64,000 nucleotides of DNA, taken from assembly GCA_963934795.1 (NCBI GenBank), contig CAWWAF010000002.1, positions 1-64,000 on the forward strand. The letters run 5' to 3'. The notes below the pieces were generated by a model that was given only the letters and a program-made list of their open reading frames with translations, was not told where the DNA came from and did no database searches. A program made the position numbers and the translations under genes. The stretch is from UBA8438 sp963934795. Lineage in GTDB: Bacteria > Acidobacteriota > Vicinamibacteria > Vicinamibacterales > UBA8438. Within the stretch, counting starts at the first letter, position 1. Each line of letters opens with the position of its first letter. Below are positions 52,021 to 61,370 of the stretch, one piece after another.

Positions 52021-53208
52021 GTGAAGCGCCTGCGCGTCGGCGTTGTATACGGCGGTCGCTCAAGCGAGCACGATGTGTCGCTCGCCTCGGCGGCCTCGGT
52101 CTTCGCGAACCTCGACCGGGATCGGTACGAGCCGGTCGCGCTCAGAATCGGGCGGGATGGCCGCTGGACACTGGCGGAACGGCCACCGGTTCTCGACTCA
52201 GCCGCCCAGACTATCCAGCACGCCCGACTTGAACAGGCGCGCGGGACACGCGCGGCCCGAGAGGTCCACCTGGTCGCGCACCCGGGTGACGAGACCTTGC
52301 TGACGATTGAGCGACGCGGGTCGGGTGACGCCGGAACCGATCACACCGGTGACGCCATCGTCAACGGGCTTGGCCTCGATGTGATCTTCCCGATCGTGCA
52401 CGGCCCCTACGGAGAAGACGGCACCCTGCAAGGATTGTTGGAGCTGGCCAACATTCCGTATGTCGGGTCCGGCGTCCTGGCAGCCGCTGTGGGCATGGAC
52501 AAGGCGGTCATGAAGGAGCTGTTCGCGGCGCGCGGACTCCCGATCGTCCGACACCAAGTCGTCTTGCGGGGAACATGGCGGGCGCACCGCACCGACACGG
52601 CGACGCGCCTGGCGACGGCACTGCAGTTCCCCATGTTCGTCAAGCCGGCCAACCTCGGGTCAAGCGTGGGCATCTCTCGGGTTGCCGGACCCGACACGTT
52701 GCCCGCAGCGCTCGACCTGGCGTCGCAGTTCGACCGTAAGATTGTGGTGGAAGAGGCGGTAACACCCTGTCGGGAGATCGAGTGCGCGGTACTCGGCAAC
52801 GACATCCCGGAAGCCTCAGTGCCCGGCGAGGTCGCCACCTCCCGCGAGTTCTATGACTTCGAAGCGAAGTATCTCGACGACCGGTCGACCACGACCATCC
52901 CGGCGCAGTTGAGCCCAGACCAGGCCGAGAGGGTCAAGCGAATGGCCCTCGATGCCTTCCTCGCCATCGATGCGGCAGGGATGGCGAGGGTCGACTTTCT
53001 GCTCGGGCGCGACGACGGCCGACTCTTTCTGAACGAGATCAATACCCATCCCGGTTTCACGACCATCAGCATGTTCGCCAAAATGTGGTTGGCCAGCGGG
53101 GTCCCCTACGCGGACATGCTGGACCGGCTCATTGAGCTGGCCGTCGAGCGTCACGCCGACAAACAGAAGACGCGCACCAGCGGGTTAGAGCCGCCTACTG
53201 AGGCGTAG
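52021..53208 (+). CDS. ddl: D-alanine--D-alanine ligase
   Basis: 395 aa from GTG 52021. ATP-grasp ligase: VVYGGRSSEHDVSLASA at the N-terminus, FPIVHGPYGEDGTLQGLLELANIPYVG, FVKPANLGSSVGISRV, loop FYDFEAKYLDD with the active-site Tyr, and metal site LFLNEINTHPGFTTISM. The reading NTHPG rather than the frequent NTLPG is a minor variant. Makes D-Ala-D-Ala for peptidoglycan. An insert near residues 70-105 lengthens it beyond E. coli DdlB (306 aa). Hairpin-like AACACAC/GTGTGTT follows the stop. Confidence 0.95.
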   Translation: MKRLRVGVVYGGRSSEHDVSLASAASVFANLDRDRYEPVALRIGRDGRWTLAERPPVLDSAAQTIQHARLEQARGTRAAREVHLVAHPGDETLLTIERRGSGDAGTDHTGDAIVNGLGLDVIFPIVHGPYGEDGTLQGLLELANIPYVGSGVLAAAVGMDKAVMKELFAARGLPIVRHQVVLRGTWRAHRTDTATRLATALQFPMFVKPANLGSSVGISRVAGPDTLPAALDLASQFDRKIVVEEAVTPCREIECAVLGNDIPEASVPGEVATSREFYDFEAKYLDDRSTTTIPAQLSPDQAERVKRMALDAFLAIDAAGMARVDFLLGRDDGRLFLNEINTHPGFTTISMFAKMWLASGVPYADMLDRLIELAVERHADKQKTRTSGLEPPTEA

Positions 53209-53281
53209 GCGTCCGACCGATAGAACACACAACGGGGGTGTGATACCGAAGTGTGTTTTGACTTTTGTGAAAAATTTGTGC

Positions 53282-53309
53282 TTGACACCTCAAATTTCTC
53301 ACCCATAAT
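53282..53309 (+). promoter_or_regulatory. Strong sigma-70 promoter for the histone H1-like gene
   Basis: Perfect TTGACA (53282-53287), 16-base spacer, CATAAT (53304-53309) in an AT-rich pocket unusual for this GC-rich region. The leader is about 83 bases, with GAGGAGG just before ATG 53400. Confidence 0.75.
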
Positions 53310-53399
53310 CTACATCTAGTATGAGGCTGGAACGCTCAGGCCACCTGTTGTGATTCAACACAGGTGCACGGTTGAGTTCCGCAGCGTTGAGGAGGACGA

Positions 53400-53612
53400 A
53401 TGGCAAAGAAGGCAGCAGCAAAAAAAGCGGTCAAGAAGGTAGTCAAGAGGGCGGCCGCGAAGAAGCCGGCGGCTAAGAAGAAGGCCGCAGCGAAGAAGCC
53501 CGCAGCGAAGAAGCCCGCAGCGAAGAAGCCCGCAGCGAAGAAGGCTGTGAAAAAGGTTGTGAAGAAAGTTGTGAAGAAAGCCGCGGCCAAGAAGGGCGCG
53601 AAAAAGCGTTAA
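53400..53612 (+). CDS. Histone H1-like Lys/Ala-rich DNA-binding protein
   Basis: 70 aa of almost only Lys, Ala, Val and Pro with KKPAA/KKAVKK repeats, as in bacterial H1-like proteins such as Hc1/Hc2 and BpH. No globular domain. The central nucleotide sequence holds three perfect 15-base repeats (53491-53535), so length variation is likely. Very basic; it should compact DNA or bind RNA. Strong promoter, strong ribosome site and terminator make a dedicated single-gene unit, suggesting high expression. Confidence 0.85.
   Translation: MAKKAAAKKAVKKVVKRAAAKKPAAKKKAAAKKPAAKKPAAKKPAAKKAVKKVVKKVVKKAAAKKGAKKR
53491..53535 (+). repeat. Three perfect 15-base tandem repeats in the H1-like gene
   Basis: Unit CGAAGAAGCCCGCAG at 53491, 53506 and 53521, with a partial fourth copy, encoding the KKPAA units. 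Expansion or contraction in steps of five residues keeps the frame. Confidence 0.9.
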
Positions 53613-53634
53613 ACGTTTCCGGACTCCAAAAAAG

Positions 53635-53663
53635 AAAGGGCGATGTAGTCGCCCTTTTTTTTT
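53635..53663 (+). terminator. Intrinsic terminator of the H1-like gene
   Basis: AAAGGGCGA, 5-base loop, TCGCCCTTT running into nine T residues; 22 bases after the stop. Confidence 0.93.
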
Positions 53664-53681
53664 GTACCGCCCCCTGGTCGT

Positions 53682-55904
53682 CTATTCGGATGGCGTCACG
53701 CCGTCCCAGACCCGCACCTGCTGGATGATGTCTCCTGCCTGCAACTGGTCAACGACGTCCATTCCATTTATGACCCGCGCAAACGCGGGATAGCGGCCAT
53801 CCAGCTGCGGCTGCGGTGTCGTCGCCACAAAGAACTGGCTACCGCCGGTATCGGCCCAATCGAGCGCCATCCCTACCGTACCGCGTAGATATGGAAGCGG
53901 ACTCAGTTCGTCGCGAATGGTGTACCCCGGTCCGCCTTCGCTGTCACTGCGCGGGTCGCCAGTCTGCACGACGTAGTTCGGCACCACGCGATGAATCAAC
54001 AGTCCGTTGTAGAAGCCGGAACGAGCGAGCCGCATAAAGTTGTCGGCGGTCAGCGGAGCCTCATTGACGGCGAGTTCTAGCTGGATCGTGCCTCGGTCCG
54101 TATCGATGAAAACGTGGGGAGACACGGACGGGGTAATCAGTTCCTCAGCCCGATACGCCTCGACAGGAAACCGCGATGGCGCGGGACGAATGACGGTCGC
54201 GGCATCTGTCGACGGGTCGAGCATCGCGAGATGTTCGGCGGCCCGCACGCGGACAGCCCAGTCCACATCCTCCAACGCCTCGCGGAGCACGTCGAGCGCA
54301 AGCGGTCCACCTATCTTGGCCAGACTGTCGACGGCCGCGGCCCGAGCCAGATAGGAGGGTTCGGCGGCCGCTGCCCGGTACGAGGCCGCAAGTGGCTCGA
54401 CCGCCGCCCGCGACGCGAGATCTCCGAGCAACACGGCTGCCGTCTTGCGAACAACCACATCGTCATCCAACAAGTGGCCAAGCAAGACCTCCTCCGCGTT
54501 TGGCGCACGCACCGCAACCAGTCCGCGCAGCACGGCCGGAATGACCCGTCGGTCCTGGTCGTCGAGCAGCATGGTGAGCCGGAATGCGGCGACGTCCGGG
54601 GCTACCAATGTGAAGGCCCGGGCCAGTTCCGCGCGCACCTCCCACTGGGGATCCTGGGGCAACCCGGACAGCACCACGAGAAACAGCTCGGGGTCCAGTT
54701 GGGCCAACCCCCGGACGGCGGCTCCACGCAACCGCGGCGACCGATGGGTTACCAACTCGATCATGATATCGGTCGACTCGCGGGCGCCTACCGCCGTCAG
54801 CGCCTCCACCAGTTCGAGCAACAACGTCGGATCGGGGTCAGGTGTAAGCAGCAACCGACGGATCGCCGGCGCCGCCGTCACGTCCCCCAGTTCACCCAAC
54901 GCCCGCACCGCGCTCACCACCACGCGCAGGTCGCGGCGCCGAAGATCGAGTAGCTCGAGCAGTGCGGGCAGCCCTGCGGGATCACCCAAGGCGCCTAGCC
55001 CCTTCGCCGCCATGGCAACGCCGATGCTCCCTTGGGTGCCGACCAGCGTGCTCAATGGCCCCACCGCTCGGACGTCGCCGACCTGCCCCAGTGCGTAGGC
55101 GACGGGCCACCACCACAGAATGGGCTCCCCCTCATCCGTGAGTACCGTGGCGGCGAGCGCGTCATACGCCCCGAGAGACGCCAGCGCATAGATACCGGAA
55201 CGGAACGCTTCGATGCGGGGGGTGAGCGGATACGTGAGGTCCTCCGGGTCGACGGCGTAGGCCTCGGTCACATGCCGCGCGACCATCGTCTGGATCGCAT
55301 CGACCGCATCGGTCGCGCCAAGCAGCGCCAGCGCCTGCGCGGCCCGCGCCTGTACGACAGGAGACACGTCTCGCAGCGCGTCAATCAGCGGCTCGGAGGC
55401 GATCGGGTCGCCGATGAGCCCCAGCCCGAAGGCGGCGCTCTCCCGCACTTCCCGCTGGGAGTCAGAGAGCGCGTCCACGACCGTCCCGACCCCACCGGCG
55501 AGCCGCACCCGGCCCAACGCCACAACCGCCCGTCGGCGGACTGCCGCGCTGGCATCTTGCGCGAGACGCGTCAAGTCCGGCACGTCTGACGGCACCACCG
55601 GCACCACCGGCACCACCGGATCCATCGGAAGACCCGGTTCCGACACCCCATCCTGCACCGACGCGGGCGTGGCGTCCGGCTGCACGGGAGCGAGGGGCGA
55701 CGACGGCGGTTCAGGAGGAGGTAGCGCCGGATCGCGTAGTAGGCGCTGGTCCTCCAGCTGCAGAATCCACGCCAATTTTTGCTCGTAGGACACCAGCGTC
55801 GGTGCGTCCGGCAGGATCACCGGCGGTGGCATCGCAGAGCATCCGACAAACGTGAGTCCTGCGAGCAGGACACACGCCACGCCGGTGGACCGAGCGGAAG
55901 TCAT
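53682..55904 (-). CDS. HEAT-repeat lipoprotein fused to a cyclophilin-type peptidyl-prolyl isomerase
   Basis: 740 aa from ATG 55904; longer frames upstream are unlike any signal. Lipoprotein signal MTSARSTGVACVLLAGLTFV then Cys (VGC). After a Pro-rich linker containing a VVPVVPVVP repeat comes a long run of HEAT repeats (VRRRAVVALGRV, VRESAAFGLGLIGD, VQARAAQALALLGA and so on to about residue 560). The last ~160 residues are cyclophilin: FIDTDRGTIQLEL, IHRVVPNYVVQTGDP with the catalytic Arg, GSQFFVA and LDGRYPAFARV. It probably acts as a membrane-tethered folding factor with a HEAT scaffold that selects clients. Divergent from the kinase gene. Confidence 0.9.
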   Translation of the reverse strand: MTSARSTGVACVLLAGLTFVGCSAMPPPVILPDAPTLVSYEQKLAWILQLEDQRLLRDPALPPPEPPSSPLAPVQPDATPASVQDGVSEPGLPMDPVVPVVPVVPSDVPDLTRLAQDASAAVRRRAVVALGRVRLAGGVGTVVDALSDSQREVRESAAFGLGLIGDPIASEPLIDALRDVSPVVQARAAQALALLGATDAVDAIQTMVARHVTEAYAVDPEDLTYPLTPRIEAFRSGIYALASLGAYDALAATVLTDEGEPILWWWPVAYALGQVGDVRAVGPLSTLVGTQGSIGVAMAAKGLGALGDPAGLPALLELLDLRRRDLRVVVSAVRALGELGDVTAAPAIRRLLLTPDPDPTLLLELVEALTAVGARESTDIMIELVTHRSPRLRGAAVRGLAQLDPELFLVVLSGLPQDPQWEVRAELARAFTLVAPDVAAFRLTMLLDDQDRRVIPAVLRGLVAVRAPNAEEVLLGHLLDDDVVVRKTAAVLLGDLASRAAVEPLAASYRAAAAEPSYLARAAAVDSLAKIGGPLALDVLREALEDVDWAVRVRAAEHLAMLDPSTDAATVIRPAPSRFPVEAYRAEELITPSVSPHVFIDTDRGTIQLELAVNEAPLTADNFMRLARSGFYNGLLIHRVVPNYVVQTGDPRSDSEGGPGYTIRDELSPLPYLRGTVGMALDWADTGGSQFFVATTPQPQLDGRYPAFARVINGMDVVDQLQAGDIIQQVRVWDGVTPSE

Positions 55905-56000
55905 GAAAATCGGTTGGAACGGCGGGTGCCGCCGACGCATCGTATCACGCGACCCGTCCGCATTCGCGTGATGTGGGAGACCGAGATGAGCCCGGCGGGC

Positions 56001-56009
56001 TGGTATACT
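56001..56009 (+). promoter_or_regulatory. Extended -10 box TGg-TATACT before the deoxynucleoside kinase
   Basis: TG at 56001-56002, one base, TATACT 56004-56009, then nine bases to GTG 56019: a leader of only a few bases. Confidence 0.45.
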
Positions 56010-56018
56010 CGCGCCAGG

Positions 56019-56657
56019 GTGGAGTTCCGCCATATCGCGATCGAGGGCCCGATCGGCGCCGGAAAAACTGCGCTCTGCCGCAGGCTGGGCGCTCGCCTTG
56101 AGGCCACGGTGGTTCGTGACGAGACGAACAATCCGTTCCTCACGGACTTCGCGGCCGGACGGCCTGGCGCGGCGTTCCAGGCCCAACTCTTCTCGCTGCT
56201 GCGACGCCATCGCCAACAGGTCGAACTGCGGCAGTCCAGCCTCTTTGCCCAGCAGGTCGTGTCCGACTATCTCTTCGACAAGGACAAGATCTACGCCTAC
56301 CTCAATCTGGACGACAACGAATTATTCATTTACCAGCGTCTCTTCGATCTGCTCGCCGCTGACGTGGCGGCGCCGGATCTGGTCATCTACCTGCAGGTGC
56401 CGACTGAGGCCCTGCAACGCCGGGTTGCCGCGCGAGACCGCGAATATCAAGAGAACGGCGACATACCGCCGGAACCGGATTATCTGCGTGAACTGAATGA
56501 GGCCTACACGCACTTCTTCTTCCACTACAACTCGACGCCACTCCTCGTCGTCGAAACCTCGCACATTGACCTCGAGTGGGGTGACCCCGCCATCGACGAC
56601 CTCTTGAAGCAGGTACGCCTGATTGGCCAAGGGACACGCTACTACGTGCCGCGGTAG
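56019..56657 (+). CDS. Deoxynucleoside kinase-like protein
   Basis: 212 aa from GTG 56019; in-frame starts upstream would run through the promoter. P-loop GPIGAGKT at residues 10-17, the DRY-like acidic region after YLFDKDKIYAYL, and VIYLQVPTEALQRRVAARDRE, the Arg-rich lid of dNK/thymidine-kinase-2-like enzymes. It phosphorylates deoxynucleosides for salvage. The accD start is 7 bases downstream, so the genes are co-transcribed. Confidence 0.85.
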   Translation: MEFRHIAIEGPIGAGKTALCRRLGARLEATVVRDETNNPFLTDFAAGRPGAAFQAQLFSLLRRHRQQVELRQSSLFAQQVVSDYLFDKDKIYAYLNLDDNELFIYQRLFDLLAADVAAPDLVIYLQVPTEALQRRVAARDREYQENGDIPPEPDYLRELNEAYTHFFFHYNSTPLLVVETSHIDLEWGDPAIDDLLKQVRLIGQGTRYYVPR

Positions 56658-56664
56658 CCACCCC

Positions 56665-57573
56665 ATGGCCTCGCACACGAAGACACCGGAACCACCCACC
56701 GGGCCGGAAAGTTCGGGTCTCTGGCTGACCTGCCCGCAGTGCTCGCGGGTGCTGCGGGACCAGGACCGGGCGGCCACGCTCCGCGTCTGTTCGTCGTGTG
56801 GCCACCATCTGCCTCTGGGCGCCGCTGCCAGACTACGCACGTTGCTCGATGACGGACGATGGATAGAGCACGATGCCGGCCTGGCGTCGACCGACCCGCT
56901 CGCGTTCGCGGATCGGGCACCGTATCGCACCCGCCTCCGGAAGGGCAGCGCCCTTACCGGGCTACGCGATGCCGTGATCACGGCGACCGGCGCCATCGAC
57001 GGGCTGACCATCGAGGCGGTGGCGATGGAGTTCGGGTTCATCGGTGGCAGTCTGGGGGTGGTCGCCGGCGAGAAGATCACCCGCGCGGTCGACCGGTCAT
57101 TGGCGCAGCGTCGACCGTTGGTCGTGGTCTGCGCGTCCTCGGGCGCGCGCGTGATGGAAGGCACCCTCTCGTTGGTGCAGATGGCGAAGGTCAGCGGCGC
57201 CCTGGGGCGGCTCGACAGGGCCCGGGTGCCGTATCTCACCGTACTCACCGACCCGACCACCGGAGCGGTCGCGGCCAGCCTGGCGATGTTGGCAGACATC
57301 ACCGTCGCGGAGCCGGACGCGCGCATCGGCTTTGCACCACCGCAGGTGATTGCGCAAAGCGGCGCGCGTCTCCCACGGGGGTTTCAGCGAAGCGAGTATC
57401 TGCTCGAGCACGGGATGGTCGACATGGTCGTCGACCGCCGCGAATTGGCGCCGACCCTGGCGCGGCTGCTGCGGTTGCTCGGTGTGACCCCCGCCGACGC
57501 GAAGGCGTCCAACCCGCCGAACTCGTCGGACCGCGTTGCTGCAGACAGCCCCCTCGACCTACCGCTCGAGTGA
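56665..57573 (+). CDS. accD: Acetyl-CoA carboxylase carboxyltransferase subunit beta
   Basis: 302 aa from ATG 56665. N-terminal zinc ribbon with C23, C26, C42 and C45 (CPQC...CSSCG), then a crotonase-like carboxyltransferase domain: GFIGGSLGVVAGEKITRA, SSGARVMEGTLSLVQMAK, PTTGAVAASLAMLADITVAEP, PRGFQRSEYLLEHGMVDM. With AccA it moves the carboxyl group from biotin to acetyl-CoA. Its stop overlaps a possible GTG start of folC, the common accD-folC pair. accA is not in the window. Confidence 0.95.
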   Translation: MASHTKTPEPPTGPESSGLWLTCPQCSRVLRDQDRAATLRVCSSCGHHLPLGAAARLRTLLDDGRWIEHDAGLASTDPLAFADRAPYRTRLRKGSALTGLRDAVITATGAIDGLTIEAVAMEFGFIGGSLGVVAGEKITRAVDRSLAQRRPLVVVCASSGARVMEGTLSLVQMAKVSGALGRLDRARVPYLTVLTDPTTGAVAASLAMLADITVAEPDARIGFAPPQVIAQSGARLPRGFQRSEYLLEHGMVDMVVDRRELAPTLARLLRLLGVTPADAKASNPPNSSDRVAADSPLDLPLE

Positions 57574-57587
57574 CGAAACACGCGACG

Positions 57588-58901
57588 ATGGACCCTCTTC
57601 AGGCACTGGCAGGATTGCGACGATTCGGCATCAAGCCGGGACTGGACGCGATCGGACGGGTCACCGCCGCGATGGGCGACCCCGCGTCGTCGTATCGCAG
57701 CATCATCGTCGCCGGCACCAACGGCAAGGGCTCAGTGGTGGCGATGACGGACGCCGCTCTCCGCTCCGCGGGCTACCGCGTGGGCCGCTACACCTCACCC
57801 CACCTGCGCACGCTGACCGAGCGCTTCGTGGTGGACGGAACGCCCATCTCGGAGCCAGATCTCCGCCAGGAGACCGCCGAGGTCCAGGCACGGGTTGACG
57901 ATCTCGTCTCCACGGGAAGCCTGGCGCAGCCAGCCACGTTCTTTGAAATGACGACGGCGATCGCACTGTCCTGGTTCCGACGACGAGCGATTGACGTGGC
58001 GGTCCTGGAAGTCGGCATGGGGGGCCGGTTCGACGCCACCAACATCGTGACGCCGGTGGCGGGAGCCATCACCCCGATCGGCCTGGAGCACCAGGAATAT
58101 CTGGGCGACACACTTGAGGCGATCGCGGCCGAAAAAGCGGGGATCATCAAGCCCGGCATGGTCGTGGCAACGACCGAGACGCGGCGCCAGTTGCTGACGA
58201 TATTCGACGATACCTGCCGGGCGCGCGACGCACGCCTGGTGTGCGCCAACCAGGGGTCGGAGGCGATCGTCAGCAGCGACCGCTTTCGGACGCTGCTGCG
58301 CCTCACGACCCCGAGACAGACCTACCCGCCGTTCCGTCTCGGGCTTGCCGGCGCTCATCAAGTGTCGAACGCAATCGGTGCGGCACGGCTCTTGGAGGAA
58401 CTGTCGGGTGTCGGCCTCCCGGTGGCGAGTGAGGCGATCGTCAGCGGGCTCAGCGGCGTCGAATGGCCGGGCCGTTTGGACCTGGTCGAGGTCGAGCCTC
58501 ACGGGGCTATCCTGTTCGATGCAGCCCACAACCCGGCCGCAGCGGCCACCCTCGCCGCCTTCATTCGAAAAACCTACCCTCGTGGGCTGCCCCTCGTGGT
58601 CGGCGCCATGGCCGACAAAGATACGGACGGCATCATTGCGGCGCTGCGCCCCGCGGCGACGGAGTTCATCTGCACCGCCTCGGAGACGCCTCGCGCGGTC
58701 CCACCGTCTGAGCTCGCCGCTAGCGTCAGACGAGTCGCTGGCGGAATTCCGGTGACGGAGGAAGCGGACCCCTGGCACGCGGTCGCCGCCGGGTGGAAAC
58801 GCGACACCACGGTCTGCGTGACGGGCTCCCTCTTCCTCGTCGGTCAGGTGCTCTCCACCGCCGAATCCCTGGGCGCCACTCGGAGCGACGAAGCACGGTG
58901 A
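57588..58901 (+). CDS. folC: Folylpolyglutamate synthase / dihydrofolate synthase
   Basis: 437 aa from ATG 57588; a GTG at 57570 overlapping the accD stop is the alternative. P-loop VAGTNGKGS at residues 42-49 (approx.), RVGRYTSPHL, EVGMGGRFDATN, the late FDAAHNPAAA and VTGSLFLVGQV. Mur-ligase fold enzyme that adds glutamate to folates, and in bacteria also makes dihydrofolate. It precedes lptD by 83 bases. Confidence 0.94.
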   Translation: MDPLQALAGLRRFGIKPGLDAIGRVTAAMGDPASSYRSIIVAGTNGKGSVVAMTDAALRSAGYRVGRYTSPHLRTLTERFVVDGTPISEPDLRQETAEVQARVDDLVSTGSLAQPATFFEMTTAIALSWFRRRAIDVAVLEVGMGGRFDATNIVTPVAGAITPIGLEHQEYLGDTLEAIAAEKAGIIKPGMVVATTETRRQLLTIFDDTCRARDARLVCANQGSEAIVSSDRFRTLLRLTTPRQTYPPFRLGLAGAHQVSNAIGAARLLEELSGVGLPVASEAIVSGLSGVEWPGRLDLVEVEPHGAILFDAAHNPAAAATLAAFIRKTYPRGLPLVVGAMADKDTDGIIAALRPAATEFICTASETPRAVPPSELAASVRRVAGGIPVTEEADPWHAVAAGWKRDTTVCVTGSLFLVGQVLSTAESLGATRSDEAR

Positions 58902-58984
58902 AGGTCGGTATCCAGCGTGATATCCTTCGGGAGTCCTGCGCTGAGCGTCTTGCCGACCCTCGACGACAACCTCCCGCCTGCCGG

Positions 58985-61300
58985 ATGACTCGCTTCCTTC
59001 TGCTCTGCTCGCTCGTCGTGGCCGCGACGGCCAGCACCGCGCGCGCCCAGGTGCCGTCTTCCATCACCGAACAACGCAGCATGGAGATGACGCAGGACGG
59101 GAACCTAATCCTGTGGATAGGCGATGCCCAGTTGAGCGGTGGCGATGGCGACAACGCGTGGGAGTTCTTCGCCGATCGAATCGAATTCTACGTAGACGAA
59201 TCACGACTGGTCGCAACCGGAAGCGTCGTGTTCATGTCGGGTGGCGCTCGGATCGCCGCCGAGCGGGCCGAATTCAACGCCGACGATTTCACGGGGACGT
59301 TCTTCGATGCGCGCGGCTCGAACCTCCTGGTCGAGGACGTGGTCCCAAGCATGTTCGGCACCTCAGAACCGGAAATGCAGTTCTGGGGCGAGCTCATGGA
59401 AAAGACCGGTCCTCGTACCTACAAGCTCACACGCGGCGGTTTCACGTCGTGCGTCCAACCGACACCTCGGTGGGAGGTCCAGGCGGGTTCAGTCACGATG
59501 AACCTGGACCGGTACGCGTTACTGCGGAGCGCGGTGCTCAAAGTCAAGGGAGTCCCCCTGTTCTACCTCCCAATTCTGTACTACCCCATCCAGGAGGATG
59601 ACCGTGCCACCGGCATCCTGATGCCCACCTACGGCGCCTCGACCATCCGAGGCCAGTCGATCAGCAATGCCTTTTTCTGGGCGATCAACCGAAGCCACGA
59701 CGCCACACTGTTTCATGACCTCTTCACCTCGACTGGGCAGGCATATGGCGGGGAGTATCGCTACGTCGCGGGCCCGGGTTCGCAGGGGAACGCCGAGACC
59801 TACTTTCTGAACGAACGGGAAACCACCCTGACCGACCAGTTCGGCCCCGGCACGGGCGAATCGACGTTCCCGGCCCGACGAAGCTACCAGGTGCGAGGGA
59901 ACGCGCGGCATCGCGTCTCGGACTCGATCACCGCCCGCGGGCAGATCGACTACTTTTCCGACGTCACGGTGCAGCAGACCTACCAGACCAACGTGTTCGA
60001 AGCCTCGAACAGTTCCCGAAGCTTCGGGGGCAACGTCACCGGGTCGTGGGGCGCCTACACGCTTAGTGGCACCGGAGACGTCGCAGAGACGTTCTTCGGG
60101 GCGGACGACGCGAGTCAGTACGGCTCCGGACCACGCGTCTCGTTCAATCAGTCCGAGCGTTCGCTGCTGGGCTCGCCGGTGTACTTCGGCTTCACTTCGG
60201 AGTACGCGAATCTGCTACGCCGGTCGCGCTTCCGTGACGAAGAAGTGAATTCCGGCTTGAATCGAATCGACGTCAGCCCGCTCGTGCGAGTGCCATTCAC
60301 AAAATGGCCTTTCCTGACCGTGAACTCGTCCGTCGCCTGGCGACAGACCTACTGGACCGAGAGCATCGACGAGTTGGGGGCGCAGGTTGACACGGGGATC
60401 GGACGCTCGTTCGTCGACATGCAAGCGCTGATCACCGGGCCGGTGTTCGTCAAGGTGTGGGACACGCCCGGCAGCAGCTACTCGGAGCGCATGAAGCACG
60501 TCATTGAACCGCAACTGAGCGTGCAACGAGTCACCGCCGTCGACAACTTCGACCAGATAGTGCAGCTTGAGGGCACTGATTCCATCGTCGGCAATGTCAC
60601 GCAGATCCGGTACGGACTCAACAACCGCCTCTACGCCAGGCGCGCCGAGGGCGGCGGAGCGGCGGTGGCGCAGGAGATTCTGACGGTCACGCTGGAGCAG
60701 AGCTACTACACCGATGAGAACGCCGCCAATTTCGACCGCCAATTTCGAACCAGTTTCCAGGGTGAGAGTTCGGCACCGAGCAAGTTCTCCCCCGTCGCGA
60801 TTACGGCGCGGGCCAATCCTACCAACCTCCTGTCCGGCACGTTTCGGGCCGAGTACGATACGCAGTTTTGGGCATTCCGCACGATCGGCGCTGATGCCAA
60901 TCTCGAGATTGGCGGATGGTTTCAGCAGGTCACGGGCTGGAGCCAGCGCCGCTTCGTCGAAGGACTCAGCGGGTTCGACGTCCGCGACAACCTCGACCAC
61001 TATGTGAATTCCTTCACGAACCTGAAGACGTCTGACGACTCGATGGGCGGGGTATACCAGTTCAACTACGATGTTCTCGGTGGGCGGTTTCTTCAGCAGC
61101 GAATCGTGTGGTACTACAACGCCCAGTGCTGTGGCGTCGCGTTTGAATATCAATCGTACAACCTCGAGGGGCTCGGCACTCGAGTACGGGTCGCACAGGA
61201 TCGGCGTTTCAATCTGTCGTTTACCCTGGCTGGCCTCTCGACGTTCTCGAACATGCTCGGGGCATTTGGTGTGGGCACCGGCGCTGGTGAGTTGCGCTAA
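58985..61300 (+). CDS. lptD: LPS assembly outer-membrane protein LptD
   Basis: 771 aa from ATG 58985. Signal peptide ending ARAQ. N-terminal OstA/LptA-like jellyroll (IEFYVDESRLVATGSVVFMS, ARIAAERAEFNADDFTGTFF), then a large C-terminal beta-barrel (many alternating strands). Cysteines: one in GGFTSCVQPTPRW and a vicinal pair in NAQCCGVAFEYQ, the disulfide site of E. coli LptD. The first Cys expected after the signal is not seen. It inserts lipopolysaccharide in the outer leaflet. No lptE or lptA is adjacent. Confidence 0.9.
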   Translation: MTRFLLLCSLVVAATASTARAQVPSSITEQRSMEMTQDGNLILWIGDAQLSGGDGDNAWEFFADRIEFYVDESRLVATGSVVFMSGGARIAAERAEFNADDFTGTFFDARGSNLLVEDVVPSMFGTSEPEMQFWGELMEKTGPRTYKLTRGGFTSCVQPTPRWEVQAGSVTMNLDRYALLRSAVLKVKGVPLFYLPILYYPIQEDDRATGILMPTYGASTIRGQSISNAFFWAINRSHDATLFHDLFTSTGQAYGGEYRYVAGPGSQGNAETYFLNERETTLTDQFGPGTGESTFPARRSYQVRGNARHRVSDSITARGQIDYFSDVTVQQTYQTNVFEASNSSRSFGGNVTGSWGAYTLSGTGDVAETFFGADDASQYGSGPRVSFNQSERSLLGSPVYFGFTSEYANLLRRSRFRDEEVNSGLNRIDVSPLVRVPFTKWPFLTVNSSVAWRQTYWTESIDELGAQVDTGIGRSFVDMQALITGPVFVKVWDTPGSSYSERMKHVIEPQLSVQRVTAVDNFDQIVQLEGTDSIVGNVTQIRYGLNNRLYARRAEGGGAAVAQEILTVTLEQSYYTDENAANFDRQFRTSFQGESSAPSKFSPVAITARANPTNLLSGTFRAEYDTQFWAFRTIGADANLEIGGWFQQVTGWSQRRFVEGLSGFDVRDNLDHYVNSFTNLKTSDDSMGGVYQFNYDVLGGRFLQQRIVWYYNAQCCGVAFEYQSYNLEGLGTRVRVAQDRRFNLSFTLAGLSTFSNMLGAFGVGTGAGELR

Positions 61301-61370
61301 TAATGGAGCACATGCAGTTGACCTCACCCCCAGCGCTCATACTCAGCGGGCAGACGGAAATCGGTAGCCG

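Noticed and set aside
53491..53535. 15-base tandem repeats as a CRISPR-like array or iteron origin.
   Set aside because: Contiguous without spacers, in the H1-like frame and encoding KKPAA; no replication genes nearby.
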